The notes below the pieces were generated by a model, which saw nothing but the letters and a program-made list of their open reading frames with translations, did no database searches and had not been told where the DNA came from. Below are positions 21,310 to 29,124 of a DNA stretch of 64,000 bases, in pieces. How positions within the stretch are numbered: the first letter of the stretch is position 1; each line of letters starts with the position of its first letter. The translations under genes and the position numbers were made by a program. The stretch is from a virus, in the IMG/VR virus record IMGVR_UViG_3300032462_001516, positions 34,663 to 98,662 of that record; one strand, written 5' to 3'.

Positions 21310-22387
21310 AGCCAATGGTTGCCAAGAAGTTCGGACCCCACTTATATGGAAGTCCGAACTTTATGCAACCAGCGGACACCTGGATCACTATGCAAAAAAT
21401 ATGTTCTTCGTCAGTGATAAGCCTGCTGGCGAGTCCCACGAAGAAGGACATGAAGATCAGTGCTTAAAACCAATGAATTGTCCTGGGCATATGGAGATAT
21501 TCCGCTCGAAACAGTGGAGCTATCGAGACTTGCCTGTTCGATTCGCTGAATATGGTCCTTTACACCGCAATGAAGTTTCTGGTGCCTTGGGTGGGCTAAC
21601 TCGCTGTCGTGCATTCTGCCAGGATGACGCCCACATTTTCGTTTCGCCGGACAACCTACAAAGCGAAATCAAACGAATCCTTGTCATGATCGAAAGAGTT
21701 TACGGATGGTTTGGAATGAAGTTCCGATCCGTACTCAGCACTCGTCCTTATAACTTCATGGGCGAGAAGTTGGTTTGGGATAATGCTGAGGCGAACCTCG
21801 AAGATGCTTTATGCGAAAATGGATTGAAGTTCGAGATTGCCCATAAAGACGGTGCGTTTTATGGTCCAAAAATAGACTTCATTGTGACTGATTCCCTTGG
21901 ACGTGATTGGCAAACAGCAACAATCCAATTGGACTTCCAGTTGCCTCAAAGATTCGGTTGTACCTATACCGACAAGGACGACAAAGAGCAAACTCCAATT
22001 GTCATTCACAGAGCAATATACGGCAGCTTTGAAAGATTCATTGGTGTATTGTTGGAACATACTGACGGGCATCTACCATTATGGTTGGCTCCTGTTGGTG
22101 TAACCATTGCACCAATCAGCGACAAAGTTGCTGAATACGCTGATGAGATCAAAGAGGTTTTGCTTGCTCATGGAATTCGGTGTGAATGCGATCACTCGAA
22201 TCGAACTCTGCAACAGAAGATTGCCATCGGGTACGATAAAAAAGTACCCTACATGGTCATCTTGGGAGAGAAAGAAAAATCCGCAAGAACCGTTACCCTC
22301 AAACAAATGAGATCAACTGCTGTCGCACAGGAAACCTTATCTTTGGAAGTATTCCTTCCTCAGATGGTCGCACTGGCGAAAGAGTAA
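21164..22387 (+). CDS. thrS: Threonyl-tRNA synthetase, catalytic and anticodon-binding domains only
   Basis: A 407-residue class II synthetase that attaches threonine to tRNA-Thr. It begins at the start of the catalytic core (D-H-R-A-I-G-K-K-L-D-L-F). Motif 1 is near G-V-V-L-Y-Q-S-L; motif 2 is R-F-A-E-Y-G-P-L-H-R-N-E with the zinc Cys in K-P-M-N-C-P-G-H before it; motif 3 is G-S-F-E-R-F-I-G-V-L-L-E-H. The anticodon-binding domain (W-L-A-P-V-G-V to the end) is complete. The TGS and editing domains (about 240 residues) of bacterial ThrRS are absent, so mischarged Ser-tRNA would not be cleared in cis. No tRNA-Thr gene is seen in the window. Confidence 0.93.
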   Translation: MDNNRDHRAIGKKLDLFMFSPLSPGCPIWLPKGVVLYQSLLNRIRQLNEANGCQEVRTPLIWKSELYATSGHLDHYAKNMFFVSDKPAGESHEEGHEDQCLKPMNCPGHMEIFRSKQWSYRDLPVRFAEYGPLHRNEVSGALGGLTRCRAFCQDDAHIFVSPDNLQSEIKRILVMIERVYGWFGMKFRSVLSTRPYNFMGEKLVWDNAEANLEDALCENGLKFEIAHKDGAFYGPKIDFIVTDSLGRDWQTATIQLDFQLPQRFGCTYTDKDDKEQTPIVIHRAIYGSFERFIGVLLEHTDGHLPLWLAPVGVTIAPISDKVAEYADEIKEVLLAHGIRCECDHSNRTLQQKIAIGYDKKVPYMVILGEKEKSARTVTLKQMRSTAVAQETLSLEVFLPQMVALAKE

Positions 22388-22470
22388 GCCAAGGATGAGT
22401 GATACATAATGTTGTATGAGGTACGACATTATTCAAAATTTACCCTTCCGAATATATTTGTTGGAAGTAG

Positions 22471-22686
22471 ATGGAACTACACAATATTGGATACATCGAT
22501 GACGATTTCCGAACGGACCTGCGTACATTCAGTGCCACGTCCAAAAATTCAAGCCCTGATTCAATCATCAAGGGCTTGAACGCTTTCCTGGAAAGTGAAG
22601 GATACATCAACGTCGCCGAGTTGGTTTCCGAAGAATACAAAGCTGGCGTCGTCAGCATTCGATCACGACTCATAGAAAGAGACTAA
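22471..22686 (+). CDS. Small acidic hypothetical protein
   Basis: A 71-residue, mostly helical protein (MELHNIGYIDDDFRTDLRTF...). It has no known family. It is followed two bases later by the next gene; the 22388-22470 stretch before it holds no clear gene. Confidence 0.5.
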   Translation: MELHNIGYIDDDFRTDLRTFSATSKNSSPDSIIKGLNAFLESEGYINVAELVSEEYKAGVVSIRSRLIERD

Positions 22687-22688
22687 TC

Positions 22689-23645
22689 ATGTCAGAGCAT
22701 ATTGAGTTCACGCCCAATGGACTCGTGCTTCATAAGTGGAACGGCAACAAGCGTAAGTTTGTTCGCAAGCGTCCCAAGAAACTGAGCATCATTACTCATC
22801 TTAGATCTCGCTGCGAGATTGCCGAAGGCACTACCCTGAAGCAAATCTTCGAGACGGTTGACAAATACAAGTTTCTGAAATTGGTGATTTCCCAATATTC
22901 ATGGTGCCGTCAATTGGACGCATTCCACGCACAGGCTCAAGAACCTATGCGTGACGATCCAGATGATACTGATCCGCTTGAATATCTGGAACTCTATCAT
23001 CATCCCGAAGTTTACAAGTTAACGGAAAAGAAGAAACACCCTGGTGGTATGCGTGAACGCACCATTACCGTTGACTTCGACACGTCAGTTGGGTTCCACG
23101 GCATTGGTCCCACCAAAGAAGAAGACGGTTTAGCCAACCGTACAGACGGGAAGACCAATTATTCCGTGTCTTATAGTCCCATGTGGAAGTTGGCTGATTT
23201 GCCGGTCAAACTCAACAAGACATTTGACGTATATGAACCTTTCGATACCAACAACCCTCGCAAAAAACCCGAAAAGCTGCTGACTGCTACTCGTGAATAT
23301 ACTCTCCTGGAAGTCCTCGATGCCATCTATTGGGACATTTCCTTTATGGGCGGTCCCGAAGATAACGCTAATTTTCTGGATAACATGAAAGAAACGGTGG
23401 ATCAAATCAAAAACGGCGAAGTGCCGATGATCCCCATTGAACAAGTTTTCACCGACATGAAAGAAGACATGTCGGAAGAAGGCGAACCCAAACCGATGAA
23501 AATTTTGATGCACCCGGATGTTGCCAGATTCTTCGGCTGCGACCCCGATAGCATCCCGTTGGATGACAAAGAAATCATTCGCAACGAAATCATTCGCAAC
23601 GAAATCATTCGCAACGAAATCATTCGCAACGACGATGAGTCTTGA
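22689..23645 (+). CDS. Hypothetical protein with C-terminal IIRNE repeats
   Basis: A 318-residue protein of unknown family. The middle (about residues 100-200) is rich in charged and aromatic residues; D-F-D-T-S-V-G-F-H-G-I-G-P stands out. Residues 296-314 are tandem E-I-I-R-N units from a 15-bp DNA repeat present four times at the 3' end. The first 290 residues look like a compact soluble protein. The C-terminal repeats are probably a recent slippage expansion. Confidence 0.65.
   Translation: MSEHIEFTPNGLVLHKWNGNKRKFVRKRPKKLSIITHLRSRCEIAEGTTLKQIFETVDKYKFLKLVISQYSWCRQLDAFHAQAQEPMRDDPDDTDPLEYLELYHHPEVYKLTEKKKHPGGMRERTITVDFDTSVGFHGIGPTKEEDGLANRTDGKTNYSVSYSPMWKLADLPVKLNKTFDVYEPFDTNNPRKKPEKLLTATREYTLLEVLDAIYWDISFMGGPEDNANFLDNMKETVDQIKNGEVPMIPIEQVFTDMKEDMSEEGEPKPMKILMHPDVARFFGCDPDSIPLDDKEIIRNEIIRNEIIRNEIIRNDDES
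23572..23633. repeat. 15-bp tandem repeat in coding sequence
   Basis: GAAATCATTCGCAAC is repeated four times at the 3' end of the preceding gene, encoding IIRNE units in frame. Confidence 0.9.
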
Positions 23646-23693
23646 CACTTCTTTTTGTTTGCTGTACAGTGACTTCAAGAAAGGAAGCGTGTC

Positions 23694-24062
23694 ATCGTAG
23701 TCAAAGAAATTCTAAATGCTGGCGGCGTTTGTCCTTTCTAGGTCGAAGGAAAAACAGATAAAGGTGAAGAGATATACGCCCGTTATCGCTGGGGTCGATT
23801 AAGAGTCGAGGTTACTCATGGTGACGGTGAACGTGAAGTCATTTTCACCAAGCAGGTTGGCGAAGACCAAGACGACGAAGAAATAAACAAAATGCGAGCA
23901 GCCGGAATGAGCGAGGAGCGTCTCACTCAAATGGCTGAAACTTTCAAAAACGTACGTGCCTATTCCGAAGGTGAGCCTCTTTGTTTCGACGGATATATGG
24001 ACATGGACAAACTCCGTGTTGCTACCGAAGGCGAAATAGAGTGGCCAGATTTTGAGGAATAA
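23694..24062 (+). pseudogene. Conserved small protein interrupted by an in-frame UAG
   Basis: One continuous frame reads V-V-K-E-I-L-N-A-G-G-V-C-P-F, then TAG (23739-23741), then V-E-G-K-T-D-K-G-E-E-I-Y-A-R-Y and about 95 further residues to TAA at 24060. The C-P-x-Q-x-E-G pattern known from small actinophage-type proteins would put Gln exactly at the TAG, so a CAG-to-TAG change is likely. No ATG/GTG/TTG start is in frame; AAAGGAAG lies before ATC at 23694. It is either decayed or read through. Other genes here end at TAG, so the code is not globally changed. Confidence 0.55.
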
Positions 24063-24091
24063 CTAATGTGGCCTTTCACCAGGAGAAAAAA

Positions 24092-24601
24092 ATGGGTGGT
24101 ATTAACGAGTCTGTTCTTGAGTCCGACGATAAGGGTGGAAAGAAGAAAAAAGATGCTGGTGCTGCTAGTCCCAGCATGGACGGAACAATCCTTGCACCTG
24201 ACCACGTTCAACCGCCTACGAACGTGGTCCCGCCGTTGTTGAGGCGGAAACCGCCGTCCTGGCCAAGGCGGAAACCGCCGTTAAACTTGCATGACGAGCA
24301 AGAAACTGGCGTTCCAATGCAGACTCAGGCTATTCGACAACATATGAATAATGGACAAGTCCATTTGCATGTAGATTTGCCACAGCCTCTCAAAGCTGCT
24401 GTGCCAGTTGCCGAATGGTTCGTCATCATGCGACATCTGCGTTCCTTGAACCCATTCACCTTTGTCGATGCAGAAAACAAGTGCGTGGCGTATTTACGCC
24501 CTTACGTTCATGGCGGTCTATTCGAGGTCGTCATTGAATTGGCTCCAATTGAAATTGGGCCTCGTTTCAACGATATGAATGCCGTCACTGGCAAGAGATA
24601 A
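24092..24601 (+). CDS. Hypothetical protein
   Basis: A 169-residue protein. The start MGGINESV is behind AGGAG; a GTG eight codons upstream is possible. The N-terminal 75 residues are low complexity, Lys/Gly-rich then Pro/Arg-rich, including two copies of a 16-bp AGGCGGAAACCGCCGT unit. The C-terminal part (W-F-V-I-M-R-H-L-R-S-L-N-P-F) looks folded. The function is not recognised. Confidence 0.55.
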   Translation: MGGINESVLESDDKGGKKKKDAGAASPSMDGTILAPDHVQPPTNVVPPLLRRKPPSWPRRKPPLNLHDEQETGVPMQTQAIRQHMNNGQVHLHVDLPQPLKAAVPVAEWFVIMRHLRSLNPFTFVDAENKCVAYLRPYVHGGLFEVVIELAPIEIGPRFNDMNAVTGKR

Positions 24602-24609
24602 GGTGACTA

Positions 24610-24987
24610 ATGGACAACAAAATATGGCAGGAATTTTACTGCGGCGAGTGTTCGGGCTATTTCCGTGTCAGATTGAACATGGCCCTGACTATCGGCGTAG
24701 AAATCGTTTGCCCCAAGTGCAAACATAAACACCATCGCTTCATTAAGGATGGAACGATATACGAAAATGGTCGCAGAGAAAATGGGGCCAAGGAAGAAAT
24801 CTGCCCGCCTTTGTCGGCTTACAGCAAAGAACCACTGACGGCCAAGATGAGATCGGCCACGGGGTATAGTGGTCGCAGGGACGGAGTGAAGATTGAGAAA
24901 GAAGAAGACCTCAACGAACGCAGTCCCATTGCCGATGCAATGATTAAAGAACGATGGTTCGAGTTATATGGAGGTAACATCAATTGA
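24610..24987 (+). CDS. Zinc-ribbon hypothetical protein
   Basis: A 125-residue protein. The N-terminus carries a zinc-ribbon pattern: C-G-E-C (residues 11-14) and C-P-K-C-K-H-K-H (residues 34-41). A Lys/Arg-rich middle and a C-terminal helix follow. It may bind nucleic acid. Its end overlaps the TTG start of the next gene. Confidence 0.6.
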   Translation: MDNKIWQEFYCGECSGYFRVRLNMALTIGVEIVCPKCKHKHHRFIKDGTIYENGRRENGAKEEICPPLSAYSKEPLTAKMRSATGYSGRRDGVKIEKEEDLNERSPIADAMIKERWFELYGGNIN

Positions 24988-25262
24988 AAAAGTTCTACGA
25001 CCCTCATCCTGGTGCGAGCATAGCATTGCCAGAAATTATTTCCCTTGTAGCCAAGGGAATCAGCGGCAAAGAAATGGAAATTGCCGATGTTGTCAGAATC
25101 ATTCAAGATGCTGCCGATACTTTGGTGGCAGACGGTTCTTTTGGTGACGCCAAAGTCGAAGACCAAAAAGACTACATCAGTCTTACCCTGGTTGAAGGAG
25201 AAGGTGGTGCCGAGGACTTTCCGAGGCACTCATTCAGAGTCATTCGATATAAGGAAAAGTAA
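24984..25262 (+). CDS. Hypothetical protein
   Basis: A 92-residue protein. The TTG start overlaps the upstream stop, and GGAGG lies ten bases before it. It is predicted helical in the first half (E-I-I-S-L-V-A-K-G-I) with a beta-rich end. Unknown family. Confidence 0.5.
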   Translation: MKKFYDPHPGASIALPEIISLVAKGISGKEMEIADVVRIIQDAADTLVADGSFGDAKVEDQKDYISLTLVEGEGGAEDFPRHSFRVIRYKEK

Positions 25263-25637
25263 ATGACCGCCACAGTAGATCGTGAAATCGACGCTGCAAT
25301 GCTTCGAGTAGGCAATAAACCCGGCAATCTGTCGGCCAAGATCAGGATTCCCGACATTTTGGGAATCATGGATGATCCATCACAAAAGGCACCCGAAGGG
25401 TTCGGTTGTTTCCGCATCATGACGCCAAAAGACGGCGACAAGCGTGTGGTGTGGGATAGCCGAGACTTCGCTCAAATCAGTGAAGCAAAAACAATGTTCG
25501 ACGAACTGGTCGTCCAAGGACTTGTTCCATATTGTGTGGGAGTAAACGGTCGAGCTTCATCAGAAGTCATGGCTGAGTTCGATCCTTACGCCGAAGAGAT
25601 CATCTTTCTCCCCGTAGCAATGGTTGCAGGAGGTTAA
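25263..25637 (+). CDS. Hypothetical protein
   Basis: A 124-residue protein directly after the upstream stop. P-E-G-F-G-C-F-R-I-M-T-P-K-D-G-D-K-R-V-V-W-D is the most conserved-looking part, and the end is hydrophobic with Gly. The sequence suggests a small alpha/beta fold. It is not recognised; it is one of a run of unknown genes (22.4-26.5 kb). Confidence 0.5.
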   Translation: MTATVDREIDAAMLRVGNKPGNLSAKIRIPDILGIMDDPSQKAPEGFGCFRIMTPKDGDKRVVWDSRDFAQISEAKTMFDELVVQGLVPYCVGVNGRASSEVMAEFDPYAEEIIFLPVAMVAGG

Positions 25638-25638
25638 T

Positions 25639-26472
25639 ATGGCCACAAGTGGATACTTGATACTCGGTAACAACAAATACACTGTAGGTAGTTGTGAAAT
25701 CACCTACGATTGTAATCCTGCTGCAACCTCCAGTTGTAATTCTTGGGTCAATTACGATTATGGCACCGGAACAGCCAGCCCTCGCATCAAAGTGAAGGCA
25801 TACCGTGCTGACCCTTGGTCTACTGGAAATGTCTATCGTGTTGCTTCGACAGCTACTACGGCGTGTACCATTCAATTGAATAATTGGGGCTGGAGCGATA
25901 ACGATTGCTCTGTTGAATACGAATACGAATGGTATGGAGTTGCCGCCAAGCCGATGTCGGCTGAAGAAAAGAAAGCCTATGAGGAAAAACGGCTCAAAGA
26001 ACGGTTTTCTCAAATCATCCAAGGTCGGTGTGCGCCGAATATCGCTATTCGGCAAAATACAAAACGGCAACCCTTGCCGTTGCCTGCGGATATTCGAGAA
26101 CAACGAGCGAGAGAAACGCTGCGAAGGGTTATTGGAGATCAGAAGTACGTCAACTTCATCAAGCACGGGTTTATCTCAGTGAAGGGTAGAAGTGGATTGG
26201 TCTACCAAATCTTCACTGGACAAGGTATAACCCATGTGTTCGACCAGGGCAACTTGGTTGAACGATTGTGCGTCGTACTTCAGGGCAGCTTCCCACCCAC
26301 TGACTCGCTTATTATGAGATATCTACTCATCCTAAATAATGAGCAGCAGTTCCGATCCCTCGCCATCAAGCACTCGATCTCTGGATACGAGCGCTCCCGC
26401 CAAGTTAATGGCCCTGCGGAAATTAAGCCGCTTGCGGAACTCTTCAAGGAATTGAAGTCCAAAGTTGCATAA
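25639..26472 (+). CDS. Two-part hypothetical protein
   Basis: A 277-residue protein with start ATG behind GGAGG. Residues 1-105 are beta-rich with repeated Cys, Ser, Thr and Trp, resembling a surface or virion domain. Residues 110-240 form a separate basic domain with F-I-K-H-G-F-I-S-V-K-G-R-S-G-L-V-Y-Q-I-F and P-T-D-S-L-I-M-R-Y-L-L-I-L-N, which looks conserved but has no name I can give. Confidence 0.55.
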   Translation: MATSGYLILGNNKYTVGSCEITYDCNPAATSSCNSWVNYDYGTGTASPRIKVKAYRADPWSTGNVYRVASTATTACTIQLNNWGWSDNDCSVEYEYEWYGVAAKPMSAEEKKAYEEKRLKERFSQIIQGRCAPNIAIRQNTKRQPLPLPADIREQRARETLRRVIGDQKYVNFIKHGFISVKGRSGLVYQIFTGQGITHVFDQGNLVERLCVVLQGSFPPTDSLIMRYLLILNNEQQFRSLAIKHSISGYERSRQVNGPAEIKPLAELFKELKSKVA

Positions 26473-26492
26473 CTCTGAAGATGAAACACGAA

Positions 26493-26522
26493 ATAGCCAG
26501 GGATAAAACCCTGGCTATTTTT
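26493..26522 (+). terminator. Intrinsic terminator
   Basis: ATAGCCAGGG pairs with CCCTGGCTAT, followed by Ts that run directly into the TATATAA motif of the next gene. Confidence 0.85.
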
Positions 26523-26523
26523 A

Positions 26524-26530
26524 TATATAA
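26524..26530 (+). promoter_or_regulatory. TATATAA cassette motif
   Basis: TATATAA ends three bases before the ATG at 26534 and directly follows a terminator, so transcription of the next gene must begin close to here. Confidence 0.55.
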
Positions 26531-26533
26531 GGC

Positions 26534-26992
26534 ATGAATTTTAAGAAATGGCTCCTCATAGAGCATGAACAAAATGTCAATCTACAGCAAGCAATCCAAA
26601 TTGCTACGGCTCATAATGGACCTATTTCTGCAAAAGAAATGCGTATAGACACATTGCAGAATGCCGCTCGTTTAGAGAAGTCGATATCATTTGATTCAGA
26701 ATTCGCCGTAGCTAATATCGGCAGAAGAATTCAAGGATATGACATGCAACGAGTAATGCAGATGATTGGGGTCATGTTTCAAGCATTGAACCTACCTGCT
26801 CCCCAAGACCCACGACAGATCGACAAGCAAGTGGTTCAACAGCATGTTCCTAAAATCAAAGAGATGTTGCCACCGATCATTGTTAGCGTAATGCCAGATG
26901 AATCCTATGATCTGGATGACGGCAACCACAGATTAGGCTGTGCGAGAGTTTTGGGGCTTCTAACCATGAAAGCCTTTGTAATCCGTGATTAG
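26534..26992 (+). CDS. ParB-like domain protein with capsid-targeting-like N-terminus
   Basis: A 152-residue protein that begins MNFKKWLLIEHEQNVNL: F-K-K-W-L followed by L-I-E, the same layout as T4 internal-protein targeting peptides and their protease site. The C-terminal half has V-S-V-M-P-D-E-S-Y-D-L-D-D-G-N-H-R-L-G-C-A-R-V-L-G, the D-G-x-H-R signature of the ParB/sulfiredoxin fold, which can bind nucleotide or cut DNA. It is flanked by terminators on both sides, so it forms a single-gene unit. It may be carried in the head and injected. Confidence 0.65.
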   Translation: MNFKKWLLIEHEQNVNLQQAIQIATAHNGPISAKEMRIDTLQNAARLEKSISFDSEFAVANIGRRIQGYDMQRVMQMIGVMFQALNLPAPQDPRQIDKQVVQQHVPKIKEMLPPIIVSVMPDESYDLDDGNHRLGCARVLGLLTMKAFVIRD

Positions 26993-27007
26993 AAACATTA
27001 AAGCACG

Positions 27008-27039
27008 AAAAAGTCAGGGATGTATCCCTGACTTTTTTT
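27008..27039 (+). terminator. Intrinsic terminator
   Basis: AAAAAGTCAGGG pairs with CCCTGACTTTTT around ATGTAT, ending in a T-run. Confidence 0.88.
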
Positions 27040-27122
27040 ATTGGTCGTCCAAACTAATTTAGTCAGCATATAAATTAGAAGCCCAATTACGGATCAAAAT
27101 CGAGGAAAATATGGCAACCGGC

Positions 27123-27176
27123 TATTGTTATTGTTATTGTTATTGTTATTGATCTTGATCTTGATCTTGATCTTGA
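27123..27176. repeat. Hexanucleotide microsatellite tracts
   Basis: About five TTATTG-type units are followed by four ATCTTG-type units. It is non-coding and 24 bases before the next ATG, so unit number could affect expression. Region 27040-27199 holds nothing else. Confidence 0.9.
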
Positions 27177-27199
27177 TTTTATATTTTTGATCCGATAAG

Positions 27200-27619
27200 A
27201 TGGGATTTTTCGCCACCATCGCAATTTTCAATGAGACCGACATGCCAACCAAATACTCAGAACGACTGATTCTCCCCTCTGATGGCTCCGAAGAAATTGT
27301 ATTCAAAACAAAAAATGGCTTGACAATCGCCACTGGCTACAGAAAAGTGAATTTTAGCGAAAAAAAGCCACTTATCGAGTTTGTAGACTCAATGATTGAA
27401 AAAGAAAATATCTTCATGCCGCTGAACCAGCAGTGGAAAGAGAAAAACCCATCTATCCAATATGCTGAATATCGCAGCCGGGATTATTGCAATATCAGGA
27501 TTTTGAGAGATAAAACAAATGGCAGGTTTTACATCTCGCCCTTTGATCTCATTTCTGATGAAATCCCCGTATTGATCTCACCACTGCGGCGTAAAAAAAC
27601 CATTCTCGCCATAGCCTAA
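27200..27619 (+). CDS. Hypothetical protein
   Basis: A 139-residue basic protein, perhaps starting at the internal Met at 27242 (MPTKYSERLILPSD). It has alternating strands and helices and no known motif. It is preceded by the hexanucleotide repeats. Confidence 0.5.
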   Translation: MGFFATIAIFNETDMPTKYSERLILPSDGSEEIVFKTKNGLTIATGYRKVNFSEKKPLIEFVDSMIEKENIFMPLNQQWKEKNPSIQYAEYRSRDYCNIRILRDKTNGRFYISPFDLISDEIPVLISPLRRKKTILAIA

Positions 27620-27674
27620 CCAGCATGATTTACGATGCCAGAAAGAAAACTGATGTTGGAATCATAAATACAGC

Positions 27675-28013
27675 ATGGCAGACTTTGAATATATCGGAAG
27701 TGGTGGCGCTGAAACACTTGGCTGTGCCGAATACAGTATGCAGGTGTACTACACCTACGCATTTGAAGTAGGTTCTATCGTATATCTTAAACATAAAGCA
27801 AAAAAAGGAATTTTGGAACGTGTTGCCATCAAACGAATATTCATTCGTCAAAACAAGGCAACTTGGGGACAACCAATATTCATTTATCAAGACACCTTAA
27901 ACTCGTTGTATAACGAAGCAGACCTAGTGACTCATCAGCAGGCCGTCGATTTGACATTGATCTACCATGAAAATATTCAACTCAACACCCTGGCCGCTCT
28001 AAGATTGTGCTAG
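27675..28013 (+). CDS. Hypothetical protein
   Basis: A 112-residue protein (MADFEYIGSGGAETLGCAEY...). The central part (V-G-S-I-V-Y-L-K-H-K-A-K-K-G) suggests a small beta-barrel. No family is recognised. It sits alone between short gaps. Confidence 0.5.
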   Translation: MADFEYIGSGGAETLGCAEYSMQVYYTYAFEVGSIVYLKHKAKKGILERVAIKRIFIRQNKATWGQPIFIYQDTLNSLYNEADLVTHQQAVDLTLIYHENIQLNTLAALRLC

Positions 28014-28073
28014 ACCGACATCCATCTTCAAGTTACAATACAATATCCATTTTGACAACTTCAGGAGATGAAC

Positions 28074-28679
28074 ATGCTTTATTGCTCAATCGACATTGAA
28101 ACAACAGGACTCAATCCAAAAACTTGCGATATTGTGCAGTTTGCGGCAATAATTGATGATCTGTCTAATCCGCAGCCACTCGAAAAGCTGCCGAAGTTTC
28201 AAACTCATTTCGCACAGCCAACATATACTGGCGAGCCATACGCCTTGGGGATGCACCCTCAAATATTCAAGAAAATCGCCGATGCTCAAAAGAAGCGAAT
28301 TGAAGAGAATGAATTCGGCGACCGATTCATGAATATTCTCGACCTGCCTTCTGCATTCAAGAACTTCTTAACACAGAATGGCGTCCCAGAAGACCCAAAG
28401 AGCGGTCGGGTCAGAATTACTATGGCAGGCAAGAATGTAGCTATGTTCGATCTTCCATTTTTGAACAAGAAGCTCAAAAAGCATTGGGGCGACATCACGA
28501 TTTTACATCGTGTGATTGACCCGGCAATCCTTTATTATCAACCTGGAGATAAAAACCTGCCTGACTCGGCAACATGCCTGGAGCGAGCAGGATACGCTGG
28601 AGAAGTGGCTCACACGGCTCTGGAAGACGCCTTAATGGTCGTCAAGCTGGTACGACACAAGTTGCTGCCAAAGACTTAA
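28074..28679 (+). CDS. DnaQ-like (DEDDh) 3'-5' exonuclease
   Basis: A 201-residue exonuclease of the DnaQ/oligoribonuclease type. Exo I reads D-I-E-T-T-G near residue 6. Exo II is in the region N-V-A-M-F-D-L-P-F near residue 120, and Exo III is H-T-A-L-E-D-A near residue 180 (His and Asp). The start at 28074 gives AGGAG a spacing of six; the ATG at 28068 touches it. It may supply proofreading, since the family A polymerase in this window has no exonuclease domain, or degrade short RNA. Confidence 0.85.
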   Translation: MLYCSIDIETTGLNPKTCDIVQFAAIIDDLSNPQPLEKLPKFQTHFAQPTYTGEPYALGMHPQIFKKIADAQKKRIEENEFGDRFMNILDLPSAFKNFLTQNGVPEDPKSGRVRITMAGKNVAMFDLPFLNKKLKKHWGDITILHRVIDPAILYYQPGDKNLPDSATCLERAGYAGEVAHTALEDALMVVKLVRHKLLPKT

Positions 28680-29026
28680 TCGAACCGTGAAACCTCCCAT
28701 TCTGCGTCGATGGGTCTTGGAACAATCCTCTTTTTTCGGTTTTTGAATCGCACCTCGGCTTCGGCAGAAATTCTGAACGAATCAGTTGAACCATTACGAG
28801 CTAGGTCTTCAAGGATTTCCTTGTCGATCTCGCTCGCAATTTCTTGCGCTATAATATCAGCCAATGATTTTGCTGCATCTATGTTGTACAAATCTTGTGC
28901 GGCTTCCATGCTCCATACGGCTTTTAGCTTGCGTTGGACTGGAACAATTTCCTGGGACTCTATGCCCAACACGATTTCAGGGGCATACATACTTGTTGAC
29001 ATATTTTTTAATTGAGGAAATGCCAT
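28676..29026 (-). CDS. Protein with T4 gp23-like (major capsid) segment
   Basis: A 116-residue minus-strand protein. Residues 25-75 (V-P-V-Q-R-K-L-K-A-V-W-S-M-E-A-A-Q-D-L, then S-L-A-D-I-I-A-Q-E-I-A-S-E-I-D-K-E-I) match the gp23 stretch around R-A-L-K-A-E-Y-T-M-E-L-A-Q-D-L. The rest of gp23 (over 400 residues) is missing, and the C-terminal 40 residues are unrelated and basic. It could be a capsid paralogue cut down to one element, a decoration or assembly modulator, or a fragment. The start is placed at Met-Ala-Phe (29026). Confidence 0.65.
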   Translation of the reverse strand: MAFPQLKNMSTSMYAPEIVLGIESQEIVPVQRKLKAVWSMEAAQDLYNIDAAKSLADIIAQEIASEIDKEILEDLARNGSTDSFRISAEAEVRFKNRKKRIVPRPIDAEWEVSRFD

Positions 29027-29124
29027 GTGTTGTGGTTCAAAACGGAGTGGTACAAGAGGCAGTAAATCTGGTAGAATAACCCGTGCCAGGAAGATCATAC
29101 AAACTCAGGCAATAGATACAAACA

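Noticed and set aside
22409-22470. Short frame beginning MLYEVRHYSKF
   Set aside because: It continues out of phase through the next gene and has no supporting ribosome-binding site.
23739-23741. Genome-wide reassignment of UAG
   Set aside because: Several clear genes end at TAG (for example at 30565 and 43402), so only a local event is likely.
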